DNA from: Pyrrhoderma lamaoense
Lineage: Eukaryota > Basidiomycota > Agaricomycetes > Hymenochaetales > Hymenochaetaceae
Length of the DNA stretch: 64,000 nt
Reading direction: 5' to 3'
Assembly: GCA_002794735.1 (NCBI GenBank)
Contig: NBAZ01000004.1
Coordinates: forward strand, 310,001-374,000
Positions 37,160 to 48,214 of this stretch are shown here, in pieces (the stretch's first letter is position 1; each line of letters opens with the position of its first letter). A model generated the notes under the pieces. The model did no database searches. It was not told the origin of the DNA and saw nothing but the letters and a program-made list of their open reading frames with translations. Position numbers and translations under genes: made by a program.

Positions 37160-37739
37160 GATGGTTTTCAAGGGGAGGGAGGGTGATGAATCCCCTTTCT
37201 CTTTGCTTTCTCTTACGACATGTAGTAAATTGTAGTGGTATCACTATTTCTTTTGTGTAAGACTTTCTTTCCAGATAGGAGTACTTGACTAGTATTCATA
37301 TTTGTTATATTCTTCAAACAAAATGGTGTCAACAAAGGAATAAAGTTTATAGATTAGGTAAAGAAAAGAAAAACTAAAACTTTGATAAGGAAAGGGAGTA
37401 CAAAGTCCGAGAAAGAAGGATACTTATTCAATAAAATGTTCGCCAAAAAAATAGGTGCGACACAAAGAGGAGGAAAGCAAAGAGAAGGGAGGAGGCAAAA
37501 AGAAAGAGTGTTCTGCCATTTGTTAATTGATAATCGTACATTTATCGCGCTCATAATAATTTCAGGAAAAAAGAGGAAGAGTTAGGGAGATAATAATTAA
37601 ATCGAGGGGGGATAGACACGAGATAAATAAATAAACAAAAACAGACACTTATCCCTTTATGAGGTAAAAAGAAGACAGAAGAAGGAGAAGGAGGAAGAAA
37701 AAGGAAGTAATCTGATTAAGAAGGGGAGAAAAAATCGAT
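37160..37739. other. Intergenic between convergent AhpD-like and DUF6593-like genes
   Basis: A-rich on the + strand, no gene. Should contain both 3' UTRs. Confidence 0.45.
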
Positions 37740-39240
37740 TTACATTCCGAGGTTTGTACTGTAGCGATAAAGCATTGCTGTAATGATTGCGAGATCCATT
37801 ACAGGAGGAAGAAGCTGTTGAGAAAACAGTTTTATCAGTATTTCGCTTTGATACAATGGAAAATAGGATTAGATTATAAGGAGAAAGGTTCAAAGAAGGG
37901 AAGGGGATGGGAGGACTTACCATCCCACCATTCGCACTCTTATAAAAGTAGAATTCATAGTAAACGTAACCGACAGGGTAGCGCGTTGGACGGACGGGGT
38001 GCATGCACGCAATCGTGTTGTTAAACGGATCCTGTAACTATTTTCATTTTTTTTTCGTTCCATCATAGAAAAGAATGATAGAAAAGAATGAAAAGGGTGT
38101 AGAGGTCCGAGTGAGGTGGATTTAGGTAAATCAGGTTTGTTTGAAGAAAAAATATACAGTCAGTTAGTAAGGTTTATTGATCGAAGAGAGAACGTATGTT
38201 AAGTTGATGGACACTGACCACGATATCAATTCCATTCTGACTAGGTGCCCATCGGTAGGTCAGACCATCCGGTCCAATACAAGATCTATATGCCTATAAC
38301 CACGGAAAGTTTCAATTTAGTGTGTTACAAGAATATAAATTTCTGGGGTAAAGAGGGAAGATAAGAAAGATAGAGGGGGATAGAGTTAGGGGGAAGAAGG
38401 GAAATTTTTATGACCGGACCACAAAAAGAGATTAAGAGCATAGAGTCCAGGCCAAAGTGACGACAAATGAGGGGGCGAGGTGGATATTATACGCACCGAG
38501 TTGGCGGGGTGAGGCTTCGTCAAGTCGATCATTGGGACGCTGATCTGCATCGAGGCAAATTAATAATTGAGAAAAAAAAACAGAGTTTCATCTAAGTTTG
38601 AGAAATGAAATGAAGGTGGGGGTGGGTGGGTAGGATGGAATGGATAGACTAATGACTGAATATATTGTAGTCTGTAAGAAATTCTCCTCAGGCTACATTT
38701 GAGCGCTTGTAATCATAAGGAATTGAAATTTGTAGCCACTCAAATGCAAATAGGACGTCTTCCTTGAACTTCAAGCCAAGAAATTATTCTTTTGCGTACC
38801 TTCCCAATAGTAACACGACCGAGGGATCCATTCATACCCCATTCGAATCGGGCGACTCTATCCTCTCTGTCGCCGCGGGAAGTGCGAAGAAGTTCAGTGA
38901 CACCGCGGGTTGAATCATGCTAATGATACGGAGGAAAGTACTTTAGTCATAGAGTAACCGTGGAAGTGCTGAAGCATACTGTGAAGCGGTAGAATCCACC
39001 CCAAGGGCCGAATATCAATGAATCCCGAGGGTCTTCATTAGTCCAGCAGAGTTTGTCTTTTCCACCGTTTGCATTGAAGGCCTGCATAGTGAATATGGGT
39101 GTATAGGTTTTGAAGAGTTATGTAAAGTAAAGCCTAGGCTTAAAGTACTGGTATTTATCTTCCTTGGACTTGAAGAAAGGAGGGGAGTTGATGGAGATAT
39201 GAGAGCTTGCAGCAAATCTTTTTATATACAGGACCTCAGG
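37740..39240 (-). CDS. DUF6593-like protein, 5' end unresolved
   Basis: Read from the minus strand in order: SKPEVLYIKRFAASSHISIN (about 39236-39144), AFNANGGKDKLCWTNEDPRD...FGPWGGFYRFT, HDSTRGVTELLRTSRGDRED...FEWGMNGSLGRVTIGK, ISVPMIDLTKPHPANS, AYRSCIGPDGLTYRWAPSQN, DPFNNTIACMHPVRPTRYPV...YYEFYFYKSANGGM and LLPPVMDLAIITAMLYRYST, with the stop at 37740. The D-G-x-x-Y-x-W core and the hydrophobic L-x-P-x-x-x-D-x-x-I-x-T end match DUF6593, a family of unknown function expanded in basidiomycetes. An in-frame ATG exists at about 39087 (MQAFNANGG). A further ATG-started segment at about 39470-39318 (MIVLAHVLANEWAFGTPVYR) may be the first exon, but no phase-correct join was found. So the start is not settled. 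Confidence 0.6.
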
Positions 39241-40567
39241 CTTGCTCTGCATACCATCAAAGTTACCTTTTTTTCTGTGGAGTTCCTACCATTTTTTTCT
39301 TTACCTCCTTCTCAGTCGGCAACGTGTTTGAAGGCTCCGATCGGATGATACAGAAAGTTGCAAGCTAACAAGGTCGTGAACGTGTAGACACACGCGCAAT
39401 GAGCAACGCGATAAACCGGTGTTCCGAAGGCCCATTCATTGGCAAGAACATGTGCTAGTACGATCATGGTTTGAGACTAAGAAAGTATCATAGAAGGGAG
39501 AACTCGAAGAACAATGATTGAATAAGATTCCGAAAGCAACTGGATAATCTTGATGAGGCCCTTGTCAGGTCTGTCAACTTAGAAGAAGAGAAGAGAAGCC
39601 TAGTATATCCATGTCGGCCACATAGAACATGCGGTAGACATGAATCAGCCTTGTATCCGAAGTACGAAGTCGAATAAAACTCATCAAAAAAATTTATGCT
39701 AACGACGAAACAGACTTTGAAAGAAGCACGGAGACGACAAACAGAGAGGGCCAAAGTTATGATCGTCGCATGAAGACTAAAAAGAAACAAGGATTCCTTG
39801 ATTTCGTGAAGAGGATGGAAGATATAGAGAGCTGACGTGTTTGGAAATTGATGTGGGCCATCGTAGATTTGTGTTCAGTATTCAAGTAAAATGTGATGTC
39901 GGCTGAATTATTGCGACCGGAGGAGATTGTTCTCGATGACGACGACGATTGTGTGCGGAACACAATGGGCGCTATGTTCGTAAGTACTTGGCCACCTCAG
40001 ACGAAGTTAAGTAGATAATACAAAGACGGCTGTTATAGCTTGAATCAACGGAATAAGCTTGACCACTCTCCGGGAGCGAAGTTTCCCTTTTTAGGATATC
40101 AAGGGTGTGAGCCCATTGTCCTTCAGGCAGTGAGGGGGTTGCGCTATGGAGACTGCTCTCAGTCGTTCCAGCTTCTCTTCTTGATGCACTCTGTTTATGG
40201 TTTCGTCAGTCCGAGACCTTGTCCGCGAAAAAAAAACTCTATCTTTGTTTGGAAAAGGCCCCAGCAAACGGAGGTAGCTTACTGGCTAAGTCTAATTATC
40301 ATCTCTGGCTCTTCGCTCACTTTCAGTTTTCCTGATTAGACACGTTGTGCTCTTTAAATAATCATGAATTAAATGTGGAAGCTTGCTAGGTCCGTATTAT
40401 TGTCTTGTCTAAGTACATGAGGAGAGTGGTCATCAGTCACCAGATTATCCGGGATGTAAGTTACATTCCTAACGTGATGTCAGATTTCCGACCGTTTGAA
40501 TGCCTGGAACACGCACAAAAATATTGTAAAAATATGCGAATCCCTGATGGAACACGAATAAAACTGA
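39241..40567. other. Unresolved stretch upstream of the DUF6593-like gene
   Basis: Probably holds the missing first exon(s) and promoter of the DUF6593-like gene and the 3' UTR of uL11m. Several short open runs are present on the minus strand (about 39963-39780 and 39470-39318). A + strand ATG-GGC-GCT-ATG-TTC followed by GTAAGT at 39966-39985 looks like a small first exon, but nothing joins it. Confidence 0.4.
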
Positions 40568-41091
40568 TCATGGGACAACTTGTATCCCGAGGGAGCGCGC
40601 AGAACCGATGACAGTACTCGCTATCGACTCTAGTCGAAGATGCTTGAGATGCTCATCTGTAGCTTTTATTTTTGCAATCTCATATACATGTTTGAGAGAG
40701 ATTGTCCCTGTGACCTCGTGCCCGGGTTTTGCAGCACCTTTTTCGATCCCTGCAGCTTTCTTGAGGAGATAGCTCGTCGGCGGGGTTTTCGTGAGGAAGG
40801 TGAAAGTACGATCCGGCTGAATAGTGATGAGGGTTGGGACAGGCACCCCTGGTTCTATATGCGTAGTTCGCGCGTTGAATTCCTTACAAAAGTCCATCGA
40901 TTTCACCCCACGAGCACCAAGAGCTGGACCGATCGGGGGAGTAGGTGCAGCTTTTCCTGCCTGAATCAAGATACGCTACCAATAAAGTTTTTTTTAATTC
41001 AGAAAAAGTGGTAAATTCAGAGACAAATTTGGAAATATGAGTAAGATATACTGACAACAACTTGAGCACGAGCTTGAGCAGCCTTGGACAT
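40568..41091 (-). CDS. Mitochondrial large-subunit ribosomal protein uL11m
   Basis: Stalk-base protein of the mitochondrial ribosome (yeast Mrpl19). Exon 1, 41091-41056, encodes [12 protein letters not shown]. Exon 2, 40975-40568, encodes [20 protein letters not shown]...[52 protein letters not shown] and [20 protein letters not shown]. The PPIGPALG motif and the SARSLGI end are diagnostic of L11. The intron is about 80 bases (GTCAGT...TAG) in phase 0. Total 147 residues, normal length. It is divergent from the aminopeptidase gene, with only 165 bases between starts. Confidence 0.95.
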
Positions 41092-41256
41092 TATCGAACA
41101 AAATGCAGTGGGTCGGGTCTATGTGCTTCAGTTGGTTACTTAGACTTAGTATTCTCTCAGCCAGTAGGGAGCTTGAAAATAGGGCACACGTGATTCGTCG
41201 CTACTGAATTCGCGTCGTTTACCGAATCCGTTAGCCTTCTCATTAGTACTATCGCC
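41092..41256. promoter_or_regulatory. Compact divergent promoter of uL11m and the M28 peptidase
   Basis: Only 165 bases separate two start codons, so the promoters overlap or are shared. No TATA-like or other element was assigned with confidence. Confidence 0.5.
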
Positions 41257-43339
41257 ATGAAACTCTTCAGCACTGCTGTCCTGCTGGCTCTTGCTGCCAC
41301 AGCTCACAGCTCACAAGTCGTTTTAGATGATATCTCAGTTAAACCTGGCTCGACAGGAACGAACCAGCATCAGCTATACCCCGGCTTCTCTCTCAACTTA
41401 GATGAACAACGTCTCATTCAACTTAATTCCTCGGGACCTCCAATCGTTGTTACAGAACTACAGAAGGTATAGATTTTGTCTACTCGGCAGCCTCCTAAAC
41501 TTTAACAAATGTCAGATCGAACTTAGGGCGCAGGGCGTCAAATTTCTTGATATGTGATTCGTCATGCATTCACCACACTTTTCTACAACGTGTTGATCTT
41601 CTCCATAGTACAGAAGCCTCCGACTTGGGTACATTCAATGTACACGGGCCTCAGGAAGGTATATTCGTCGTTTTCTCTACTTTTTTGAGATCTTCGGCCC
41701 GATACTCACTAGTTCATATATTCATGTCACTATAGTTGTATCATTCCCTTCTCCGAATGCTCAAGAACGAGTCAAGGCAGTCATTAGCAAGATTTCTACC
41801 AAAGGGATGATTGAGAACCTAAAGAAATTCACTAGCTTCCGAACACGCTGTATGTGCACTTTTTCTGCATTGTAATATCTGAGTATTCACTATGTTGCTA
41901 GATTATCGCAGTGAGGTATACAAGCTTAATATTGTAATTACCGGATATTACTAATATAAGCTATAAGACTGGGAGACAAAGTCAGCTATGGCTTCTGTCA
42001 AAGATAAACGAGGTTTGATACGTTTTTTGTGATATTTCAACATGCTTATGCCCATTTTTGTATACAGATCACTTCGCAATTCGCTAGCAAGGCCTTGCAA
42101 AATCAAATCATTGTTTCTGAGTTTTCCCACACTTGGAATCAGAACTCCATTGTAAGTCATTCATCCTCATTGCAAATTCAATATATGAACTTTGTGTTCT
42201 GGAAAGGTCGTCAAAATTAAGGGAACGTCCTCCGAGGACGTTATTATAATTGGAGCTCACCAGGATAGGTGGGTAACATATCCTCGAAGTCTCAATATCT
42301 CCCTTGGCTAGATCTGACATTTTGGAGTCGCTTAGTGCTCATACATGGCCTTTTCTTCCCGCTCCTGGTATGAACAATTATAGCTTTTCTCGAGTCGCCC
42401 CCTTATCTTCCATTCTTTCTTCCCGCCACATATTATGCTGTTGTTATGCGACATTTTCCTAGGTGCCGATGACGACGGATCCGGTACGATGAGCATCCTC
42501 GAGGCCTATCGTGGACTGATCGAAGCTGGATTTTCTCCAAAGAGGACTGTTGAATTCCACTTTTACTCTGCGGAGGTAAGCAATAAAAAAAATTAAGATT
42601 TTAAAAGATCTCAACGCGGGTTGCAACATCCATAGGAAGGGGGCCTCCTCGGATCACAGGCTGTAGCTCGAGATTACGAATCTAGAGGTGTAAAGGTTCT
42701 CGCCATGAGCCAGGTTCGTATTGACCACGTGCGATTTTCATTCAGAACCCTAACTTATAGCGAACTTTCTCAGTTCGATATGACTGCCTGGGTCAAGCGT
42801 GGCACAAAGGAATCCGTTGGCATTATTATGGACTATACTCACAGCGCGTATGTGTTCTGCTTTCTGTCAAGAAACATAGTCTGAAGTATCTTTTAGCCTT
42901 ACTGCCTTCAACAAGGAACTTGTAGAGGCATATCTCGATATTCCGTACGTTGAGACCAAATGCGGATATGCCTGCAGTGATCAGTACGTAGTTATTAAAT
43001 ATCCTGTGTTATCAAGACATTCTGAGCAGGTGCTTAGTGCATCATGGAGTAAGGCTGGATACCCATCAATTTTCACGATAGGTATGGTCTCTTGATAGTG
43101 AGTAGGAGGCAAATAGCTAATTGTGTGATTGTTTAGAGAGTGCATTTGAAATATCAAATCAGAATATCCACTCTGGTAACGAGTAAGTTCTTCTTTAGGA
43201 CAGCGTTTGTATATGCAGCCGATTTGACGGATTGAAATTTAGTCGTATCGATATCTCGGATGAGTTCAGCTTCGATCACATGCTCGAATTCTCCAAACTC
43301 GCTGTAGCCTTTGCAATTGAACTTGGACAGTGGGATTAA
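41257..43339 (+). CDS. Secreted M28-family aminopeptidase (leucine aminopeptidase type)
   Basis: Zinc exopeptidase, predicted secreted or vacuolar. The signal peptide [20 protein letters not shown] is followed by a propeptide-like segment. The catalytic domain is spread over about fifteen exons that all join in phase. The metal ligands expected for this family can be seen: His and Asp in IIIGAHQD, Asp in [10 protein letters not shown], Glu pair in YSAEEGGLLG, Asp in SQFDMTAW and His in [14 protein letters not shown]. The final exon reads [31 protein letters not shown] and ends at 43337-43339. Two cysteines (KCGYACSD) fit the disulphide usual near the last ligand. All five ligand sites are intact, so the enzyme should be active. 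One join uses the downstream of two candidate acceptors (...GCTTAG before TGCATCATGG). Confidence 0.93.
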
Positions 43340-43461
43340 CGCAAACTCAGATAATAGTACTAGCCTTGCCTTTGCAAGGACATTTCACGACCCTTTATGA
43401 TCTAATAATAATCGAACGGCATTGATTTTAATTGCAACATACTATATTTGAATGTCACCCC

Positions 43462-46443
43462 TCAGTCTTTTTCGTAAAGTGTGACAGTTTCTCCAGCGTA
43501 TGCCCATATCTTGTTGGGCCTTCGATCAGCAAAAATTGTGTGCTGAATAGGTATTCCGCAGCTCGCGATCATCTCTTCGCGATTCTAGGGATACACATTG
43601 TAGCTGGAGATGAATTTGAATTTGAATACAAGAGTAACCTTAACTCACTGTGTTTCTGATCTTGCGTATATCCCAACGGAACAACTTTCCGTCATGATAC
43701 CCGCGCACGAAGTATGTTCCATCAGCACTTATACATCCACGTCGTCTACGCGAGTGCACACCCTTTGGGTCGCCCTTGGACGTATCTGTGTGACCAAATT
43801 CTATTACTGGTTTCTTACGAAGCGGAGTTGCAGCACGTATATCGTAAATCTGCATCTGTCCGTGCTGGTGGTCCACCTGTAATCCACAACAACAATTAAC
43901 ATATGTAATCAGTACATTATGGATTCTTCTGATTATTACTACCTACCTCAGCAGCGAACAGATTCTCATTTCTAAAATAATGTAGATGTATTATATCATT
44001 GCTGATGCGAAAAGGCCTTTGTTTGACATCTATACGCTCGAGATCGATCACATGTAAGGACCTTCTCGCACCTGCTAATACCCGAGTAGGTGCAAGTTGG
44101 ACTATTGCGTCCACCTCTGAGTTAATGACACCTATTTGCTGCACCTTAGCTTCTCTATTGTTGTTTTGTTGTACGGACCAAACCCACACAGTCCTGTCAT
44201 ATCCCCCAGATAAAAATCCGAGTGTATTAGATGTACCGGCCGCCTGACTTGTTCTCATAACTGAATCTGCGAAAGGGGCAAGTGTCGAAGTACCCTTTCC
44301 TTGATGAGGTAAGCAGAGAAGATCTGAAGTTCTACGGAGGTTTCTTCCCTGGATCGGTTTGAAAAGTGGGCCGAGCTCTAGTTTTACATGAGGTTAAAAC
44401 ATTTGAACAGGGAAATTACCTCTTCAGCATGGGATACAATACTGATTTGTTTGTTGCTATTACTGTACCCTAATATAGCAGAATCTTCAATGATACAAGC
44501 ATCCTCAACACTCCCCAGATCCGTGCCATCTGCTGGTAATGACATCTGAGCTAGGCGCGACCTATGTTAGAAAAATGAAGAGTAAGGAATTGAGTTATTA
44601 CGACTTCCTTAATGTTACCTCCTAGCTTTATCTATGAACTGCACATCTCCGCGCATCGTCACAGCCATAAGTGGTGATAGAGGAGTGCTGGGTAGAAGAA
44701 GCCTCCTTGCTCGTCCATATCTGACTTTGGGGAGCTGAGTATAAGTGCTCTTCCAGGTACTAGCAGTCTCTATATTGAAGATCGCCTTGCTTCTCCCTGC
44801 CCTTCCCCTCCTCCCTACACTAGTCGTGTTTCCTGTGACTTCCTGCTCTAAGCAAGATACCTCGTCACTGAAGTCAGAGCTATCTGTTTCGTTCGAACTA
44901 TCCTCCCCACTAGATTCTGTTTTGGCCACAGGTTTGGAAGATCCATTACTAGCCGGACTTGCGGATATTACACGCATTCTTTTTCTTGACATTAAACATT
45001 TGGTACCGCTGTCTGAAAGCGATGACATAGTTGTAGCCCGTAAGCTGGGATTTGAACTAGCTTCGCGATGCAAGTCCGTACCATCCTGATCATCTCTGCA
45101 TTGGATATAGTTGGTCACAGGCATACGGGAAGACTTTGGAAAAGACAGAGGGTGAATCCTATTTCTCGATGGTCGCTGACACCATTCAACGATCGGTTCA
45201 TTTGTCCGAGGTAACACTCTAGACCTAGAAGGATTGTTTTCATACTTTCGTAGACATGGCATGATCTTCTGAGCCTGTGAAGGACTAGAGAATTTGATGT
45301 ACGCCGTTACGGTCCGGTGTCCTGTTTGGGTCAGAATTTTGCTTTCCGACCTTTTTTGGGACTTAAGGTCAAGACCTGACTCAAGTACAAAAAGGATAAG
45401 ACTCACGTTGTGCATACATCACCCCCATTTTTCAAAAGAAACTCATAGACATCCACAGTTTTCGTATCCCTTGCCAAGTTCTTAACCACAATGATAGACC
45501 TCCAGTATTTCCAACGCCATTGAGAAAGGTCCTCGCTCATTCCATCCTGCTTCCAGGAGCTAGAAGCATGTGAGAACACGTTCGAGTTTCTTGGAAAATT
45601 GCTATACTTCCGAGAAGTATCTACAGGCCCTGTGGAAGAACAAGATGCGGGCTTATCCTTAGTAGAGTTTAAAGAACTAGGAGCTTTTGTCTTTTGTTGC
45701 CTGCTCGGTTCTGAGTCAAGATTAACAGATAGAATATCGTCGTCATCATCATCATCATTATCCTCACTACACGACGCTTGATCCATAGTAACGTGGGGTT
45801 TGTTCCTAGTAAGTTTATGTTCATTAAATTTTATTATTTGTGCATAAAAACAGAGCTAGTTAGATGTGGAGATGTTTCTAACCCATTATCGTATTTACTA
45901 GGCCCTGGAATATCCGTGGATTTGAACTTGAAAGTATGCTCATTTTTCATAGGCCCCAAGGTAGCTTGAGTAGACGGGACTTGCTTTTCCCCTGAAACTA
46001 CTTGTTTCTCACAAATCCTGGGATTGATTACAATTTGTAGTGTGATAAAGTACATGTATCTGATATACTTACCAATCAATTGTTACTCCATCGTCACTAA
46101 GAACCCATGATTAATGAAGAAAACCCCATACATGCTAGTGGCCCTTACAGAAAGGTGACCTTGACAACATTTTTTCCTTCCTCTTTCAGTCTAATTCTTG
46201 TCCTATCTACAAAGAGCTTCCTGTTATCTGCGAAATGAGAAGAAAAGGTTGGATGACAGTCAATTGGGCATGGCGCGATTCTTTCTACTCCACTGGATAA
46301 CGATTGCCTTGCCACAAATGTTGTGGTTGTTGTATCATTAGCTTCGGATTTCAGACGCTTTCTGGGGGAAATGTATGGGAGGAGTTTCCCGATAAATTCA
46401 TGTTGTTACAGTTGTATCTTAATATCTACGTGATGTTGATCAT
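43462..46443 (-). CDS. WD40-repeat protein with long disordered N-terminal half
   Basis: The start is inferred at 46443: ATG ATC AAC ATC AC joined across a 67-base intron to AAAGCGTCTG, giving MINITKRLKSEAND. Every later exon then joins in phase: ...NVVKVTFLDDGVTIDW, ICEKQVVSGEKQVPS, KYDNGNKPHVTMDQASCSED (acidic run of Asp), RRM-like or unclassified segment (SIIVVKNLARDTKTVDVYEF...RTVTAYIKFSSPSQAQKI), a Ser/acidic linker, and the WD part: VQFIDKARRSRLAQ, GFLSGGYDRTVWVWSVQQNN, AGARRSLHVIDLERIDV, VDHQHGQMQIYDIRAATPL, YFVRGYHDGKLFRWDIRKIR and NKIWAYAGETVTLYEKD, with the stop at 43462. The start of the protein is weakly supported. I cannot assign a named orthologue. The layout suggests a nuclear scaffold (inference). 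Confidence 0.72.
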
Positions 46444-46555
46444 ATCGAATCGATCTTAGTCTCAAAAGTAGTATTGCACACGTGACACTATGCATTCGTA
46501 ACTTCAATATTAGGCCTAAACATATTTTAATGCTCCCTCCCAGGAGTACACAATA

Positions 46556-48078
46556 GCCTCGGAATCTAATATGGCCGCCGAAGACTCCTAACCAATTAAG
46601 ATACGCTTCCAGCCAAAAGGTCACGTATCGGTTCCCTCAATCCGAGTTTCTCGTTCACAGCTTAAGAGACGAGCTTCCTCAAGTTCAATTAACATCACTT
46701 CAGTGTAATAACTCACTAATGAACTGTGCATGTCCTTCACAACCTATCCGTGGACTCTGGAAGTGTGACTCTCAAGTATGGCAATCTGAAGACGTCAGAA
46801 GAAGAAGAAATCCATAAAGGCCCCAATGATGAGAGGCTCTTGCTTCACTATCGAATGAAGCCTAAAACAGAAGACACCGATCTGCATACCTGTCAGGGCA
46901 ATACAATGTCTAATGATGTTAATATGCCAACAGATTATGACTTATGTAAGTAATATCAATGGAATAGACCAATTAGATGCGATAGGTGGAGAGATCAATA
47001 CTATCACTGCTCTTGAGAACCCAGTGTACATAGCCCAGTTATCAAAGTAAATAACGATAAACCACGGCGTTTAATTAATTCAAAAACTCTGGGCGGAAGT
47101 TCAGGAATCTCTATGTATGGAACCATACAGGAAATCAAAAGGTTACCAAAGTCGTGAGTTTACGTAGACCTACAAAATTGACAATTTAACAAGAACCTTA
47201 GATACACGTATTGCATTATTCGTGTGCTCTACTCGTCTCATAGTCAGTGTGCGAAGATGTTGAGGATGCCTGCTTATTTGCTCCCCCCTTTGATAACCTG
47301 GCAATTGGCACTCGTGCTCATGGAGACGCCCCGTTATCGCTTCTTGAGTTTCAGCATGGCTCAGTATTCGATATTTAAAAATGGATTGACCTTCGTAATC
47401 CTAATATACTTGAAATATGCCGTCCGCTTCTTACCAATCACACATATTTCTGTGACAAAAGAATGACTGCTCCGAGGTGTGGGCGCTATAGCCACACTTC
47501 CAACAAATGACTCTTCTATGTCGTTCGTCTCTTCCGGTTACGGTTACATTATTCACCTTTGGTCATTAGCCCCTGAACCATCGTATATCCAATTCCCCAT
47601 TTCGTGTATACTTGGAATCCGTCATAGTCCTCTTGTTCAGTCTTTACCCGTCATAAATAACCGTTAGCCGAGTGCGGGAGTGGACAATTGTGTACAAATT
47701 TGTGTACAAATTCGGGATCTGGAAAGAGAAGAATTGCTACAGAGGACTCTTACGAGTAACTCAGCATGTCAACTGCACTCTACGTCAAACCTGATTTTTT
47801 TTGTTGGAGATTTGCAAGCCTTTGAACCTCGTGGAATGAATACATTCATCTCTCGCAATCGAAATGGTATGGTATGTGTGTGGGATCTTCACAATAGTGA
47901 ACAATTCAAGCAAGAGGTACAAAAGCATTACAATGATGTTGACAAAAGAGTTCCTATTCCTATGTAGATGATGTGATCCCTGGGACAGAGTGTTGTGAAT
48001 ACCGCTTTCGACGATGACAAGCTTATGGTCACGTTGAGAGATAGTAAGTTGCTGTGCCTTAACACTATGTCGTTGTAG
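46556..48078 (+). CDS. Second WD40-like gene, divergent from the one at 43.5-46.4 kb; 5' end unresolved
   Basis: A chain of phase-compatible exons: PRNLIWPPKTPNQLRYASSQ...FLVHSLRDELPQVQLTSLH, VTLKYGNLKTSEEEEIHKGP...TDYDL, YAIGGEINTITALENPVYIA, NLYVWNHTGNQKVTKV, SVCEDVEDACLFAPPFDNLA...LEFQHG, VGAIATLPTNDSSMSFVSSG with GYIIHLWSLAPE, GMNTFISRNRNGMVCVWDLH and SVVNTAFDDDKLMVTLRDSK, ending at TAG 48076-48078. Several W-D/W-N/W-S strand ends fit a degenerate beta-propeller. No in-frame ATG precedes the first exon, and the joins around 47340-47480 and 47610-47760 are not clean, so a missing first exon, a base error or decay must be considered. A 12-base tandem duplication lies in the unclear part. 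No orthologue is recognised. Confidence 0.5.
47688..47711. repeat. Perfect 12-bp tandem duplication
   Basis: TTGTGTACAAAT occurs twice in a row within the unresolved exon/intron region of the + strand WD40-like gene. The unit is a multiple of three, so if coding it would not change the frame. Confidence 0.85.
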
Positions 48079-48214
48079 AATTATCTTTCATCGTGTATTC
48101 AATCTGTATAATTACTATTTAGATTTCTTTGCCTATTTTTTTCACCTCCAAAATGGGTTCAACGAAGATTCTACGTACATAGTCTATGTGACTTCTGTGT
48201 TTTGGTATAATAGG

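Noticed and set aside
40040..40339. 99-codon + frame between the DUF6593-like and uL11m genes
   Set aside because: No domain, no upstream promoter features and no splice partner; likely chance.
44745..45089. 114-codon + frame
   Set aside because: Antisense shadow of the disordered part of the minus WD40 gene.
46406..46624. Minus-strand segments (ESSAAILDSEAIVYSWEG..., MLIELEEARLLS...) as 5' exons of the minus WD40 gene
   Set aside because: They are antisense to better-supported + strand exons, and the minus gene has a phase-perfect start at 46443 without them.
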